From contig JACDQD010000105.1 of NCBI GenBank assembly GCA_019843655.1, positions 3,100,001-3,164,000 of the forward strand: a stretch of DNA of 64,000 nucleotides. Reading direction: 5' to 3'. Below, piece after piece: positions 12,166 to 24,930 of this stretch; the first letter of the stretch is position 1, and each line of letters begins with the position of its first letter. Origin of the DNA: Lethocerus indicus. Lineage: Eukaryota > Arthropoda > Insecta > Hemiptera > Belostomatidae. The notes under the pieces are model-generated. The model searched no databases. It saw nothing but the letters and a program-made list of their open reading frames with translations, and was not told the DNA's origin. The position numbers and the translations under genes were made by a program.

Positions 12166-12885
12166 ACTGTAAGAAGTATTAGGCTGAAGGGTTGTTCGGT
12201 TGAGCGGCTCAAAGTTGCACCGGCCCCTGGCCCTGTTTGTTTAACCAGAAGAGACGATAAGCCCGCAACTCTCATTAGTGGCCTACTGTCGCCCTCCGTC
12301 ATCCCCCAACCCCCAACCCCATTCAACCCCTTTTACCCGGTCATCCCTTTTCTTTCCCCTCCTTTATCCCCGACGTTTTCATTTCTTCGTCCTCGAAAAT
12401 CCTTTTTATCGGTGAAGGACGGCCTTTAAAACCCAGCGTGAAAACTCCATATCTTTGCGAGTCGGTAATTGCAAGCTAAAATTCTGTACCATTAACCCAA
12501 TATAATTAAATCCGGAATTATACAGATAGAAAAAGATAATTCAATTTTTAAAGCAATATAATCCATTCATATAAGAGAATCCTAGACGCTTCCATTTCTT
12601 CGTTTCTGCCCTGAAATGTTGAAAATTGTTCTTACAGGAATTGTACTTACAGGAATAAGGATCGTCTAATATTCTTTGGAAGAATTGTTACAGAAATTTT
12701 TTAGTTATATCTTTGTTCTTTGTTTAGTTGTTGTTTAGTTCTTATCGTTTTGGCCTACCTATCTCCTTTATAATTTGAATTAAAAATTAATATCGTATGT
12801 TTATTGCCCGTTCTGAGAAACATTTTGTGTGATATACATTAATATTAGGCCAACACCGCGTTTTGGAAGGAAAATTTTCTAGTTA
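12166..12885. other. No gene seen
   Basis: C-rich at 12290-12370 and AT-rich after 12480. No domain-bearing frame. Confidence 0.5.
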
Positions 12886-12932
12886 AATATTAGGGGTACT
12901 AATTAGGGTTATTAGGGGTATTAGGGGAATTA
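12886..12932 (+). repeat. Degenerate TTAGGGG-like tandem stretch
   Basis: Four or five close repeats of ATTAGGGG(T), with ATTAGGGTT between them. The unit resembles, but is not identical to, the insect telomere repeat TTAGG. It lies directly next to the mariner-type tail at 12965-13112. Confidence 0.6.
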
Positions 12933-12964
12933 ATTTTATTTTGCTAAAAAAGAAACTTTAATTA

Positions 12965-13112
12965 TTAATCTACTGTATATTCACCTATATTATCAACAAC
13001 AACTCTCTGCCACTTTTCCGGTAAATTTTCGGTTACCCTCTTGAGGAATTCCTCAAGACCAAAATACATCTTATCAAATTGTCGATTACTTTTGGGTACA
13101 CCTAATATTTTC
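12965..13112 (-). pseudogene. Mariner-like transposase C-terminus (copy B)
   Basis: On the minus strand this is an uninterrupted frame of about 48 codons ending at a TAA at 12965-12967. It reads VPKSNRQFDKMYFGLEEF, then KRVTENLPEKWQRVV, then DNIGEYTVD and stop. The order resembles the C-terminus of mariner-type transposases (LPERWQK, then an acidic-Gly-aromatic tail). It matches copy A at 2642-2782 at nearly every position, and the similarity continues some 30 bases past the stop, so both come from one element family. No DDD/E core is found next to it. Confidence 0.6.
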
Positions 13113-15189
13113 TTATAGTTTTTCTCGTTGCATTTCCCTAAAGTGGTTTATAGTCTAATCATGCGGGTGGGGGGGGGAGAACAATTTTGAGCTGTACCGT
13201 TTCGAAAATCCGGTTAACATATTTTATTTTGAGCGGCTGCGCGTTGAACGATGATTGGGGTTTCGGAATTTATAATAATTTACGTTGCGCGCGTAGTTTT
13301 CAGTCCGTGTATGTCCCCAGTGGGGTAACTCCAGCCGGTTTGACTTGTGAAGCGCGTATCTCTTTGACGTGCACTTGGGCGTCGAATTGTTTCAACGAAA
13401 TTGAGGCCGCTATAATTGTCAGAGAGTTGTTGAATTGGCAGCGCTAAACCGGGCCCTGTAATTAGCGATAGGGAGAACCTGTAACACCCAAACGAGGTCG
13501 ACCCATTAACAAATTAACATTTCATTGTTAACTGTCCAAATCCTGTTAGGCCTGTCGGGATATTCCCAATACCCGATTCCAGCCACTTTAGATCCTTAAT
13601 TCCGACTTCGGCTAGAACCCTCTGTAAATAATACCCGTTTGATTAATTAACGCTCGCAATTATTTGATTCGTAGAAACGTTATTTGATCCCGGTGTTTTT
13701 CTCTCAATTTCTATCCCGTGATATTCGTTAAAGTATAGTATATTATTTTATAATCATAGTATAACAATGATAATGAAAGTATATATGGATGACAGGCGAT
13801 TGTAAAAATGTGAAGGCAGAAGTTGGAAACAGTATCCCATATCTCGCTTTTTTTCCTGATAAACTGCCATTCAATGATTACACACGAATTTCCTAACTTC
13901 CGTAATCTCATATACTTATTGTTCATGTTTTTCTACACCGAAAATTCGAAATAAATTCTGTAATCTTCCGACTGTGAAATACAGAAATATCGTGGCCGTA
14001 ACTATCGTGGACTATATTGAACTGGGTTCGTACTAATTGAGGCATAGTGTGGCTCGCTGGTTCTAGTTCTTAAAAATAGCCGTCCATTTAAGAACTCCTC
14101 CTTCTACATTCGGTCGACCGATTGGCCTGAATACGCTTCTGGGCCGCTACGGATACGTCCCAATTGCGCAACCGTTTTGTCTCTGTTATCCTTAAACACA
14201 ATATCGGACCCAAATATTTACGCTTGTTTGAAAAGAGATTTCATTCGAGCAGACGTCGGGATATTATATAAAAGTATTTGTCCAATTGCGAATCCCGGAC
14301 GTATATCTCGAATATCGGAATTCGCCCCCTTTTGAAAGACTGCACTCTATACAGAGTCGCTGTATAGATTTTAGCTGAATTTCTTATTAGGCTCCTCTAT
14401 AAAAACGGACATCTGAACTTGAGAGTAGTTTCAATTTATCGTCGGCCCCGGATGATTTATTGACTCGCTTTTTCTTATTTTTTTTCGAGTTTCCGCTCTC
14501 CGCCATCGTCGATGGAAAAAGGAGGCTGCCAATGAATAAAGATGCAGCATCTGACTCCTGCCAGGTTCGCCCCGCACCGTCAGGGAACACCCGATATCCA
14601 ATCTTTTAAACTACTATAGTCTACATTTATTGTAAAAAAAATTTTACCTAGTCTTTAGAAAATGGTTTTGAAGGGCTGGTGCAATTTTTGTAATCCTTTG
14701 CGATCAGACGAGGGTTTGGGATATACAGAGCTTGCCATTTTCTACACTTCAGCTTCCTTCTTGGTTTTAAACGGTAACAGTCTCATCAAATGGTATGAAA
14801 TGTATATTTTGAAGGATACAAAATATTATAAGGGAAAAATTACTTTAACGGTCCAGAGGTCCATATTTGAGAACCATCGTCCTATCTAGGATATTTGAAA
14901 CGCTAAATGCGGTTCCAAAAATTTGTCATTAGCCTGCAAATCAGATTCATAATTTACAGACAGTGTCTGTAGGCGACACAGAAAACAAAACTGTGTGTTC
15001 ATATCTCGTCCTAGATTCGTTTGAAATTCTGAATGTCGTCCAGGCTCGGAAGTGCGAGCGTTCAGAGCGTTATTTCGAAGTATCGACTGTATTCATCCAG
15101 TTGATTACACAGTTGCCGCATTAGAGTTTATTTGACTGGAAAGGAGCAGTCCGCCGGACGAATTATTCGGCTCATTATACGAGAAAGAC
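13113..15189. other. No gene seen
   Basis: Unique sequence. A G9 run lies near 13169. ORFs of 60-86 codons have no recognisable motif. Confidence 0.5.
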
Positions 15190-15213
15190 AGAGAGAGAGA
15201 GAGAGTGAGAGAG
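15190..15213. repeat. (GA)n microsatellite
   Basis: Short GA array with one GT interruption. Confidence 0.9.
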
Positions 15214-16141
15214 AAGGAATGAACGAAAGAGTGGGTTAAAAGGAAATTGAGGATAGCCGTAAGAACGCACACGCACGCACCGGAAAAAAAGGGGTAAAGA
15301 GGCGATAATTCTCGCGTCGCATTTGCATAATTTTCCAGCGCTGAAACTGAGAGGAAAAAGGGGAAATATATGGGACATAGTCAATCGCTGTTAGAGCCCA
15401 GCTCCGGCGTAGTATTTAACGGTTACGCCGACAGTCCCATCTTTGGATTTCCAGTTATTGTCTTCCGGATGTTTACCCGAAATAAGAGGGTACTTATACC
15501 CCAGATAACCCCACTGGGGTTCTATCTGGACGTCGAGGATGCGTAATGGGAGAAATTTTCTTATATTACGGAAAAATTAAAAGTAAAATGAAACCGTTTT
15601 CTACAAATCAGCTGGTAGAAGGACAAATCTCACCCCTAGTTCTATTCGTATAATTGTTTTTATTACAACTGACTGGACTCCTGGGAAAGTAACACTGGTG
15701 ATATTTTCGGATGTTTATATTACCGGACTTCGTAATCTCTACTTCGCTGGACTATTCATTGATTACGGGTGGCTGTTGAATTTTGAATCGTAGCCACCTA
15801 AAGCCGCTAACACGCGCAGTATCGTTTTAATCATGTGCCAAAAATATAATCTACTTCTCGCCACCTTCAGTGTGTCAGTACATTATGAATCTCCGTGGGG
15901 CCTCCCGTTCGCGCTTTTTCTCCAAAACGGAAATTCCATAATTAATTCCTCCGATGGGGGCAGAAAATTTTAAATATCCCGTCCCCTATGGGACATCAGT
16001 GATATCTTGGGCCCAAAGTCATCGGTTGGGCTCGTAGCCGGTCGGAATATTGAAAGCGTACGCCTCTTTCACCCCGGACACACTTTTGTATTGAAAGCGT
16101 ACGTTTTCAACCTGATTCCTTTGTCCAATTATCGCCCCGGC
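15214..16141. other. No gene seen; 15-bp direct repeat
   Basis: TATTGAAAGCGTACG occurs at 16048-16062 and again at 16089-16103, 41 bases apart. Nothing else is recognisable. Confidence 0.5.
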
Positions 16142-16145
16142 GAGA

Positions 16146-16207
<62 letters not shown>
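16142..16207. repeat. (GA)n microsatellite
   Basis: About 66 bases of nearly pure GA repeat on the + strand. Confidence 0.97.
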
Positions 16208-16211
<4 letters not shown>

Positions 16212-17928
16212 CCGGGAAACGAGAAAAATGAACGCCGCGCGGAATGCGATTGTTTTTCGGACTTTTTCCGCCGGCTTTAATTTTCCGCGCCCATTGTAAT
16301 AACCGTGGTATTTCTTTTTTTTGTCTGGGGCTATTCTAAAGTCCCGGCGGTCAGTGATTAATGTCCGGAAAATTTACGGAATCTGTCGTCGAGCACGTGC
16401 GACTTTTCAAATACCGCAAAGAAAAACGCCGCGTCTGAACGTTCTGCGATATTGTTCATTGTCGGCACGAATTCCGGATTCCGTGATATTCAGATTTTTC
16501 ACTCTCGAGTCGTATTAGCGAAACTAGGGCCAATAACCAGGAATCTTCAACCAGTGGAGTGGAGGTTGATTCATCGGGAGCTTATGAAAAAACGTTTAGT
16601 AGCTCCAACACGTAGATAAGTGCATGATAGTATGCTTCAACTGTGTAGCCCTTCACTGCCTGGCTTCCGTCAAGATCGCGTGATCCCCGGCTGTTCCGGG
16701 ATATTTCCTGTATTTGGATACCACCCGAGTTGGCACCGTTGAAACGGGCCCTCTATTATGATTATTACGTCTAATATTGTATTTATTTTCTTGTTCCAGG
16801 TGAGTCGAGTCAATATGGAAACGTAGACGAACGTCTCTGCTGACGTGAGTAAACACTTACGATGGATTTTTAAGCCCCGCGGACTTGGAACTTTAAACAT
16901 TTTAACGTTAACCTCTGCCTCCTGTCCCCCCCGGTTTGGCCTTCACCTGTAACCAGTGGGAGAGGAGACGGATAGTCTGGCCGTTAACGGACCCTCGAAG
17001 ACCAAAAACTGGAGTTCCGAACAATTCTTTTTGTATATTCTATGTCGGGAAAAACAGTTTTCGAGACCCCCCATTGTCCCTGTAATTCTCGACTTACGGG
17101 ACGTTTCCAATTTCATGGTGCTTCCCTTTGGTCGGGACCCCAAGGCCTGTTGTTGTTATATCTGGGAGGATGAGTATCGATTTGTTATGACCGGGCAAAG
17201 ACATTATAGTTAGCCTTTTGGGGATGCTGTGGACTTAGGGCCGGGGGGAGGTTTTCAGACAAACATTTACTCAATTTAATTGGTTAACTTAACCCCCTTT
17301 CTGCCTCTCGTCCTACCCCTCCGCAGCATTTCGGGTTGACTTGCACAAGTCAAGAATCTACCGATGACAACGGAGCGTCTGCAAGTTTTAATTAAATCCG
17401 TATTATAAAACCGATTGAGTTTTTCTGTCGAGTTACCCTCGTTAATATAGTTGCAGATTCTCATTTGTAGAATACAAAACTTTTAATATAAAATAAACGC
17501 TATGGAACATTGAAGAGCCTCCGTCAAGTTTGAAATTCTGGTAGGACGACGGCCTTAATTATTTAACAGGAGAATAACTAAATACTGCTTATTCATGTTT
17601 TAAAAATAGTCGGCTATATTAAAACTTCCTTACTTTCTACGTACGAATGAAGAGCGAGACAGAATCTGTAAGAAATTATCCGGGGATTCATTGAGCAAAT
17701 ATTCCTGTACAAGTACAGTGTATAGCTAGAATGTGGAGTAAATAATATTCAGTATTTTCTTAACCGAAGGCCACGGTAAATAACACAGTGTGTGCAGATA
17801 CATTTACCGAACTGTCTAAAGAAATCCGAAGAAATCTGTAGGCCGCGGGTTGCGTCTATCTGCCCGAGCCGTCCTTTATTTGGGCATCAAATGATTTATG
17901 ACTCGATTTCGATTCGTATCTCGCGGTT
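16208..17928. other. No gene seen
   Basis: Unique sequence, AT-rich at 17380-17640. No convincing exon. Confidence 0.5.
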
Positions 17929-17950
17929 GGGGGCGGGGGCGGGGGGCGGG
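17929..17950 (+). other. G-quadruplex motif
   Basis: Four G runs of 5, 5, 6 and 3 bases separated by single C bases. This fits the canonical four-tract rule with one-base loops, the most stable loop class. Confidence 0.8.
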
Positions 17951-19135
17951 AGCTGTCTCCGGGTAGACTCTGTTATTTCAGTGGGTTGTGACGGTTGGTC
18001 GGGGGTTCGTGGGTTGGCGAAGGAAAATCCATTTTCTTTTTATAGGTATAGGATTTATGTGAAAGTCTGAGCGGACTGATGCGGCTCTAACCGATCGGTA
18101 TTTACTTTTGTTCAACCTACCTGTCCAATATTTGGATACGGGCTTGATGGTAATCGGGTTTGCACTTTACTTTTTGCGACCAGATTTACCTATCTATCGC
18201 ACCCAGCTAAAATTACAACACGATAAAATAAAATTGTTGGCTCGGCTCGAGCATTGTTGAATGTTTTTTCCGGCCTATTGTATTGTATTATTTTCAGAAC
18301 CATTATATTTTTTTATAATGTAATGGGACTCTCTTGAGATACACGAGCTCAATGATGAACAATTGGCGTGGGCATGACCCAGTTGATAACTTATTTCTGC
18401 CGAACCTCTTCATAAAGCGTCGGATTAATTTTCTCGATTTTGAAATTAAATTATATCGCTCCGGTGGGATTGAGTAATTTTATTTCCGTGTGATAGAGAG
18501 GCGTCGATGCAACCCCTGCAAGAGTTGGCAAATAGGGGGTGTTTTTGCCCTCGCCTCTTCCAATGGCGAAGATATCCTCGGGGGTGGGTCGTGCAGGCTC
18601 TGATTGTAGGGCTGGCGGTATCTCGAGGCAGGACTGGCTGCCCCTCACTTACGGTTATTAAAGTTCTTTTTTCGGCGCCCCCCCCCGTCCGACACTATTT
18701 TCCCCGATTGAGCTCCCAGCGCCCACCCTCAACGCGAATAATCTCCAAAATGCTCCTTCGTTGTCGACCCCTCCATTCGGGCTTTACAATCTCCCCATTG
18801 CTCCTCGAGTTAAGAAATAAATGGGTCCGTAAATTATTTCCAAAGCGACGCCCTCGTACCGGCGGATCTAGAATTTGGATAAAAAAAATTTCTATTCTCT
18901 TCTCCTAGAGCCGAGCTCAAATATTATTATAAACCCACGAATACTTAGTAATTGTTAAATTCCGAAAAGTACTCATTCTTTCTGTAAATAATCTTAAAAA
19001 AAATATTCGATGTCCCCCACCGGTATCAAATACACGGTGCACGTTACGCAAGAACATTACTAAATGGGAACGATGTTTTATATAAATTTAAGATACTCAT
19101 TTGTTGATCCAGGACGGTTTGAAATATCATCCCGC
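17951..19135. other. No gene seen
   Basis: A small AT hairpin, CATTATA-T6-TATAATG, lies at 18301-18320. The rest is unique sequence. Confidence 0.5.
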
Positions 19136-19188
19136 TCCCTCGGTTTGGTCCCTTGCCAGTCCGTTTCGAGCTTCTCGACATCGTAGTA
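19136..19188 (+). repeat. FB1 left arm, old diverged fragment
   Basis: GGTTTGGTCCCTTGCCAGTC followed by CGTTTCGAGCTTCTCGACATC keeps the consensus order GGTTTGGTCTTTTGCTAGAC, CGGTTTCGGCTGCTCGCCATC with scattered substitutions. The pattern of point changes without large gaps suggests an old copy. Confidence 0.55.
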
Positions 19189-19278
19189 TATTCCAACTCT
19201 TGGCATATTCCCTCCCAGCAGGTATCTTTAATTACCCTCTAGGAGACGAGCATTAGACGGATTGGTACAGAAACGACA

Positions 19279-19320
19279 ATTATTTTTTAGTGTCGGCAAT
19301 TAGTTTTTTTAGTGTCGGCA
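19279..19320. repeat. Two-copy tandem duplication
   Basis: A unit of about 21 bases ending TTTTTTAGTGTCGGCA occurs twice in direct succession. Confidence 0.85.
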
Positions 19321-19460
19321 AACCGATCTGTATGAAAAAAAACTTTCCGTCGGGTCTAAAATCTCGGTCGATAACAGTGTAAGTTAAGTTTACAAATTTT
19401 TGTCTTTTTGAAATATTTTTTGTTATATTTTTTGAAAAAGGGCCGGTTTCTATAGGGGCG

Positions 19461-19486
19461 GGGCCCTCCAACAAACTGGAGGGCCC
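19461..19486. other. Perfect GC-rich hairpin, 10-bp stem
   Basis: Arms GGGCCCTCCA (19461-19470) and TGGAGGGCCC (19477-19486) pair perfectly around the six-base loop ACAAAC. No T tract follows and the context is eukaryotic, so I do not call it a terminator. Confidence 0.8.
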
Positions 19487-22376
19487 TCGGCTTAGGCGGG
19501 GGGGGTGGGGTGGGCCTTCTTGTTGTGGCCCTCCCTCTTAACTAGTTTTCTTTATCTTTTCTCTTCCCCCTTTTCTATTGTTCTCGTCCGAGAACAGAGC
19601 GGGGCACGTTCCGCCCTCGGACCTTTTTTGTGCGCGTCTTTTCCGCGTCCGAGCCCTTTGTGCCGCCTCCGCCCTATACTTCCCTTCCAGACCGAGACCG
19701 AGACCAGGTACAAGGACTTAAAACACTAACCTCAACAGAATTTACGACTTGTTCGCCCCTCCGTTTCTCGGACCTTAAATTTATGACTGCGGAACCAATC
19801 CGAGCTGAGGTCCGGCGGGAATGAAATAAGATTAACAACGTTGGCAGGCCAGCAGAAGAAAGAAAGAACAGACCTTAGAGGATATATTTTGTTCGTATCT
19901 ACATGCGTATTTGAACGCACTTATCGTCGCAATCTATATCTAGAGGGAATACTCGGATTTTTGATGAATACGAAATTTGAAAGGAGGGTGAAAGAGGGAT
20001 ATAAAGATATAGTTACTACCTAGGGCGTTGTTATCTGCCCCTTGTTAAAGCGATTATAAAATATTTATTTTTTGTTTAATATTTCGTTCGGTATTTATTC
20101 TTCTGTAATTAGAGGTATTTTTTAAACCAGAGTAATGCTATTAACGAAGCCGTACCATTATTTCGGAGGCTTTTTGGAAGCCGCATTATTCGGTGGTATA
20201 TCAACCAAACCAGATCGTCACTCTTTCGGTGTTTGACACAAGCAAATGGGATTTTATGCTTATCGTACATCATCCCGATTGGCGGTCTGGGAACGAGTTT
20301 TTTTTTATCACGATCACATGACAATGGGTTCCTTATCCGTTGTTTATTCCCGTTTTATGATTTGAATCAGTGTCACTTATATTCAACACTAATTAGGAGG
20401 TTTTGCAGTTATCAAATGTGTTTGCACAATTTATAATTCCCCGTTTAAAACCGCGTTGTAATCCATACAATCGCGTTGAAATGAAGAAATGATTGACACT
20501 AAACTGACGGTAGTGGTGGTATAATGATCGTGGATCGTTTATAGTTGACTGAAAGCATTAGGAAGGAAATTCAGGATTGAAAAGGGGGCGGATGTACTTT
20601 CCATTTGTGGAAGGCAAATTCCCAGGGCCATTAATGGAAATGAGGAAACATAAACCGAAACTCTTGCTAACTGTCGCTTAACTGTTTTTCGTTTCTCGAC
20701 CTATTAGCCTATCGCGTGACTCAATTCATTTCTTCTCTCATAGTTGTAACTTATTTGTTCCTTTACCCGGGTCTCTTTAAGCCTCCTGCCTAAATACAGG
20801 CGAGCATTCTGAGGTTAAGGGATCATTGTACTTTTAAAAATTGTAGCATTTCATTTAACACTTTGCTTGTAAGTTTTGTTGAACTCTATTAATTGTCAGT
20901 AGCTGAATGATCCGAAGCCTGTAAGAGACGAGCGGTCGGATAATTTTTTAATTTGAAGTTTAAAAACCCTAGAAGATTTCTTGCGGCTGAAAACTCGGCG
21001 TATTCTTAAAATTCTGATTATTTGACGATACGATTGTTATTTGTTATATCGGAGGAAAAATAATATTTTTCAGCCCGGCTGAATCAATTGAGAAAACTCT
21101 TGGCGAGTAGCGAGCCCGATTGATCGGCGCCATTAGGAGGAGATATCGTTCTTATTTCAGAAGAAAGAATAAATATATAAGGATTGAGCCGGTTGTCGGT
21201 AGTGGGTTCGGTTGGTTGGGGTAGACGGCGCCGATGGAAATTCAAATGCGGTGGAAAAATATTCCTTTGAATTTGGGTCCGAGTGGGCGGCGGATTGTTT
21301 GCCGGTCGGAGTAAAATACGGAAAATAAAAAATAATTGGTTGGCCGAGTTTTGCGGTTCTGAAACAGTGCCTGAGGGGGTGGAGGGAGGCGATTGATCGG
21401 AGCCACCCCCCGACTCACCCCTAGCGCTCAGCAATCAACCTGGACAAATAATGAGCGAGCGCCACTACCCCCTTCCCCTTCCACTACCCGGCCGAACCCC
21501 TAGGAGGAACCTCTGAATTATGTATGAACCGTCGTCCCCGGCTGGAATGGGACGTCGGTGATGGGGAAGGGCGGAAAGGGAGAGATTGCGGATAACTCCT
21601 CCGGGCGTCGGAAAAGTTCCAGTCGTTGGGGGGGGGGGGTGTGGAGACACTTTACAGGATACCCCTTTCCAACCCCCACACCCACCCCTAGAACTGTCAG
21701 AGATCCGGAAAAAACGTTCTGGAAAATGTCGCGCTCTCACCCCCGCGGTGGAGGCATGACGCGGGAGGAAACATGCTACAAAATGCGAGCGGCCCCCCCC
21801 TTCCCCCCTACCGCTTCTGTACCGATATTAATGGTCCCAATCGATACCGAATGAATACATTAACGTATTAGCATTCCGCGGGGCGCCCGGCGAAGTTTTA
21901 TACGAGGTCGATACGGAATCGCAGTCGGCGGTTTGCGACCGACTGAAATGTTAATAATCCCTCAGTAGTAGTAAGCGATGCACGGGATAATAACGCTAAC
22001 TGTAATAAAGTACAGGCGAATATAGGGCGTAAAATAATGAGTGGAGCGGTCAAGGAGGCCGTTCATTGAAGGCTTTCCTTTCGTCCTTTGTTGCCACTAT
22101 CGCTAATATACATTAATTTGTAGTAAAATGGTTGAACCGTGGAAATATTTTTATTTGCGCATTCCGGATATGAATTAGTGCCAATGGTGCCAAATGCATG
22201 TGGCCTCGGTGTCGATGAAGCTGTAGTGTGGTCGGTATCGACGTGTTTCCCGGTCGTTGGTGTGTCCGGAGGGCGGCCCCTGAATAATTGAGAGGCTCCT
22301 GGGCGGGCCGTTTTATCCTTCGGGGCGGGCCACAACTTCTTTTAGTATTTTTCGGTTAATATCCGAGCAGAAAGAA
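19487..22376. other. No gene seen
   Basis: Unique sequence. G/C homopolymer runs occur near 19499, 21630 and 21793. No frame has a recognisable domain. Confidence 0.5.
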
Positions 22377-22395
22377 GGAGGAGGAGGAGGAGGAG
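22377..22395. repeat. (GGA)n microsatellite
   Basis: Six or seven GGA triplets. Confidence 0.9.
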
Positions 22396-24599
22396 TTGGT
22401 GGCCTCAACTCTTCCAATTGAATTTAGCCGTTGTTCCTCCTTTTCACATTTTCACTAACTGTTTAGTGAAAAATTAATCAGTCATTGAGCTCGACCCAGA
22501 AGTTTGGCCCCCTCTTTGTTTGTACCGATTTTTACATCGCCGCGAGAGATTAACAGATTAAATCAACTCGCTATATTAATTATTAAATATTATGAGGAAA
22601 TGTTGGATGAAAGTCCCTCTCTATTTCCCTCGATTTTCTGTTCAATATAAATAACACCTAAATCAGTAGAATAGTTAAAAATTGGACCGTTGTATACACC
22701 CGATTTTAAAACTCAGTTGGACGAATTATAAAATAATTTTCTTATAACTTCTTTTTATAAGAGCATGAAATATAAAAAATGTATGCATAAAAATGTGTAT
22801 AAATTAAAATTTACAGTATGGAGCTCTGTATTAGGCCGTTGGATTTATTTCTAGGGTTTCAGGCGCTTTGCATGGCTAAATATGGATCTAGTTTTCTTTA
22901 TTTCCATGTCTACAATTGAAAGTGGTCTCTAGCCACTAGACTACTGTGAGACTGGTTACCAAGAGAATTCAAACCATTGTCCCACGGATGTCTCATATAA
23001 TAATCCATCGCGGTATTTTATACACGCCTACTCTCCCTCACCTTTCGTAAATAATCAAAAGTTATCGCCACCGCTGTAACGTTTTCATACGAGAAAATGT
23101 TATACAAGTGTCCTCCCTTCTTAAGTAAGTGGGTCTGTGTCGCATAATAAACCGAGAGGTGACGCGGGCGGCGTCTCTCTCCTCGTATGCAGATAGGGCC
23201 CCGAGGGCTTACCCCGAGCGGCAACTACGAGCCTCGGAGGAATGGAGATGTTTATCAAAATAAAAAGGGGGTAATACCAGATTACTGGATGTGCTGCCGG
23301 TAGGGGAGGGTCACGTACACGTGTCGTGCAGTAGCCGTAGCCGGGCATAAAAGTCGGAAGGGATGACGGGGGTGGCCGCCCCTAATTGCCCCTCCAACCG
23401 CCACCATCGCCACCCCCGAACACCCCATGCGTGACGACATTTACATTCCGCAGGGTAGGACGGTCCGATTCACACGGTGGCAGGCCTAATGAAACATGCC
23501 ACGAAAAGGAAAAAAAATATTATTAGAATCCCTTTAATAACTTTTTAATGCTCGGCGCGTATAATATTGCGTGCAATCGACGACGCGTAGAGAGCGTAAC
23601 CTTTGATCGTTCTCTAAATCTTTCTTGTTGGAGATTCAGATCTTCTTGTATACCATCCGAAGACAGTATGGCGGGACGCCTAAACCAGTCTAGTGTAGGT
23701 GTGATAGCCCAGGACAGTTATGTCGATCTCCTGTTTGTTATACATGACTTCAGATCAGGTCAGTAGGCAACACAGACGCCTCTGCGTTGGGGTGCTTTAG
23801 TCGGAAATTTAGAAACTTCTTGACTTTTCCTAACGAAGATTGTTGGGGCCTAAAGAGCCCGCGATGAATATTAGTTCAGAATTGAAAGTTACAAAACCAG
23901 GCGGTGTCGAGGGCACTCGCACAAATAGGTATTCAAAAATAGTTATATGTGCAGTACCGCCGATTCATTCTTAACATGGAAACTTAATGAATAAAATAAA
24001 TTGTACATTTCCTATAAAAGTCTAATTATTTGCAGGGAACTAAACTCTCCTGACGGTACTAAGTCTCCAGATTTAGAGCGGCCCTAAATCCAAAACCCAC
24101 GTTTTCGATTTCGGTCATTTCCAATTTTTTTTTCCATCCTTGTGGTATCTTTAAAAACGTCCCGATGTCGTCCCCCGCCGCCCCTCACAATATCGGGTTC
24201 CCTCCTCCCTTTTGCCGCCGCGTCGGCTGCAATCTCGGTCCGAAATAATGCCAATATCGAGGGCTCGGGGGGTGAGGGGGGGATGGGGGTCCGGAGATTG
24301 GCTGTCTCTTTTGGGACCCCCTTCGCTTCCCCCCCCACCCCGGCTGCCAGAATGCCGTCTTTATTTTGCCGGTGGACTCCCCCTAACCGGTGCACCTGTG
24401 AAATTTAATATCCCCCCCCTCCATGGGCCTCTCTAAAAACAGCTTTTTCTGTTTGTTCAAAGCGTCCGTTTCCGTCACTGTTCGACTCTCCAATATAAAT
24501 AACGGTTTTAGACCGTGACGATATTATTAGGTAAAACGGTTGTTTCCTTACTTGTTTTCTTGTAAATAAATAATATAGGATTTTAAAAACCTGATTGTA
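22396..24599. other. No gene seen
   Basis: AT-rich from 22560 to 22810, C-rich at 23370-23430 and again near 24170-24420. Frames over the C-rich parts are compositional. Confidence 0.5.
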
Positions 24600-24930
24600 T
24601 TAGGGTATCCCATAAGTTTCTTCTCCCCCTCGCTTGAATGACTTTAACTGGCTTTGTTTATCTCTTATCCATTTATGACATAGGTTTCAGTTGTCCCAGG
24701 GCTCTTTCAAAGTGCGTTTCGTCGGCGCAAAAGTGTCTTTTAAAATTTTTCCACCACCGTTCAATACGGAGAGTCGAAAGAAGCGTTTGCGGCGTGTTAC
24801 GTTCCGTCGTTTTAAAAAAGGCAATAGTGCTAAGGACACTGCAGACGAGATTTGCGCCGTTTACGGGAGTGGTACTACGACATTTGGGACCGTCGGCAAT
24901 CGGTTTAAGAACTTATGGGACGCCCTAATA
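24600..24930 (+). mobile_element. Mariner-like element, 5' part with transposase N-terminus
   Basis: From about 24796 to 24921 the + strand frame reads FRRFKKGNSAKDTADEICAV, then YGSGTTTFGTVGNRFKNLW. This fits the N-terminal helix-turn-helix (HTH_48 type) of mariner transposases, which typically reads (Y/R)FKKGxxAxxTxxxICxVYGEGxxSxxTxxxWFxxF. Here the usual second-helix WF is RF. The ORF around it starts at 24691 and continues to 25065 without further similarity, so the linker and DDD catalytic domain are missing. AGGGTATCCCATAAGTTTCT at 24602-24621 resembles a mariner terminal repeat and may be the element's 5' end; this is inference. I did not find the opposite terminus. Confidence 0.7.

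Noticed and set aside
19461..19490. Hairpin as an intrinsic terminator
   Set aside because: No T tract follows it and the window is eukaryotic.
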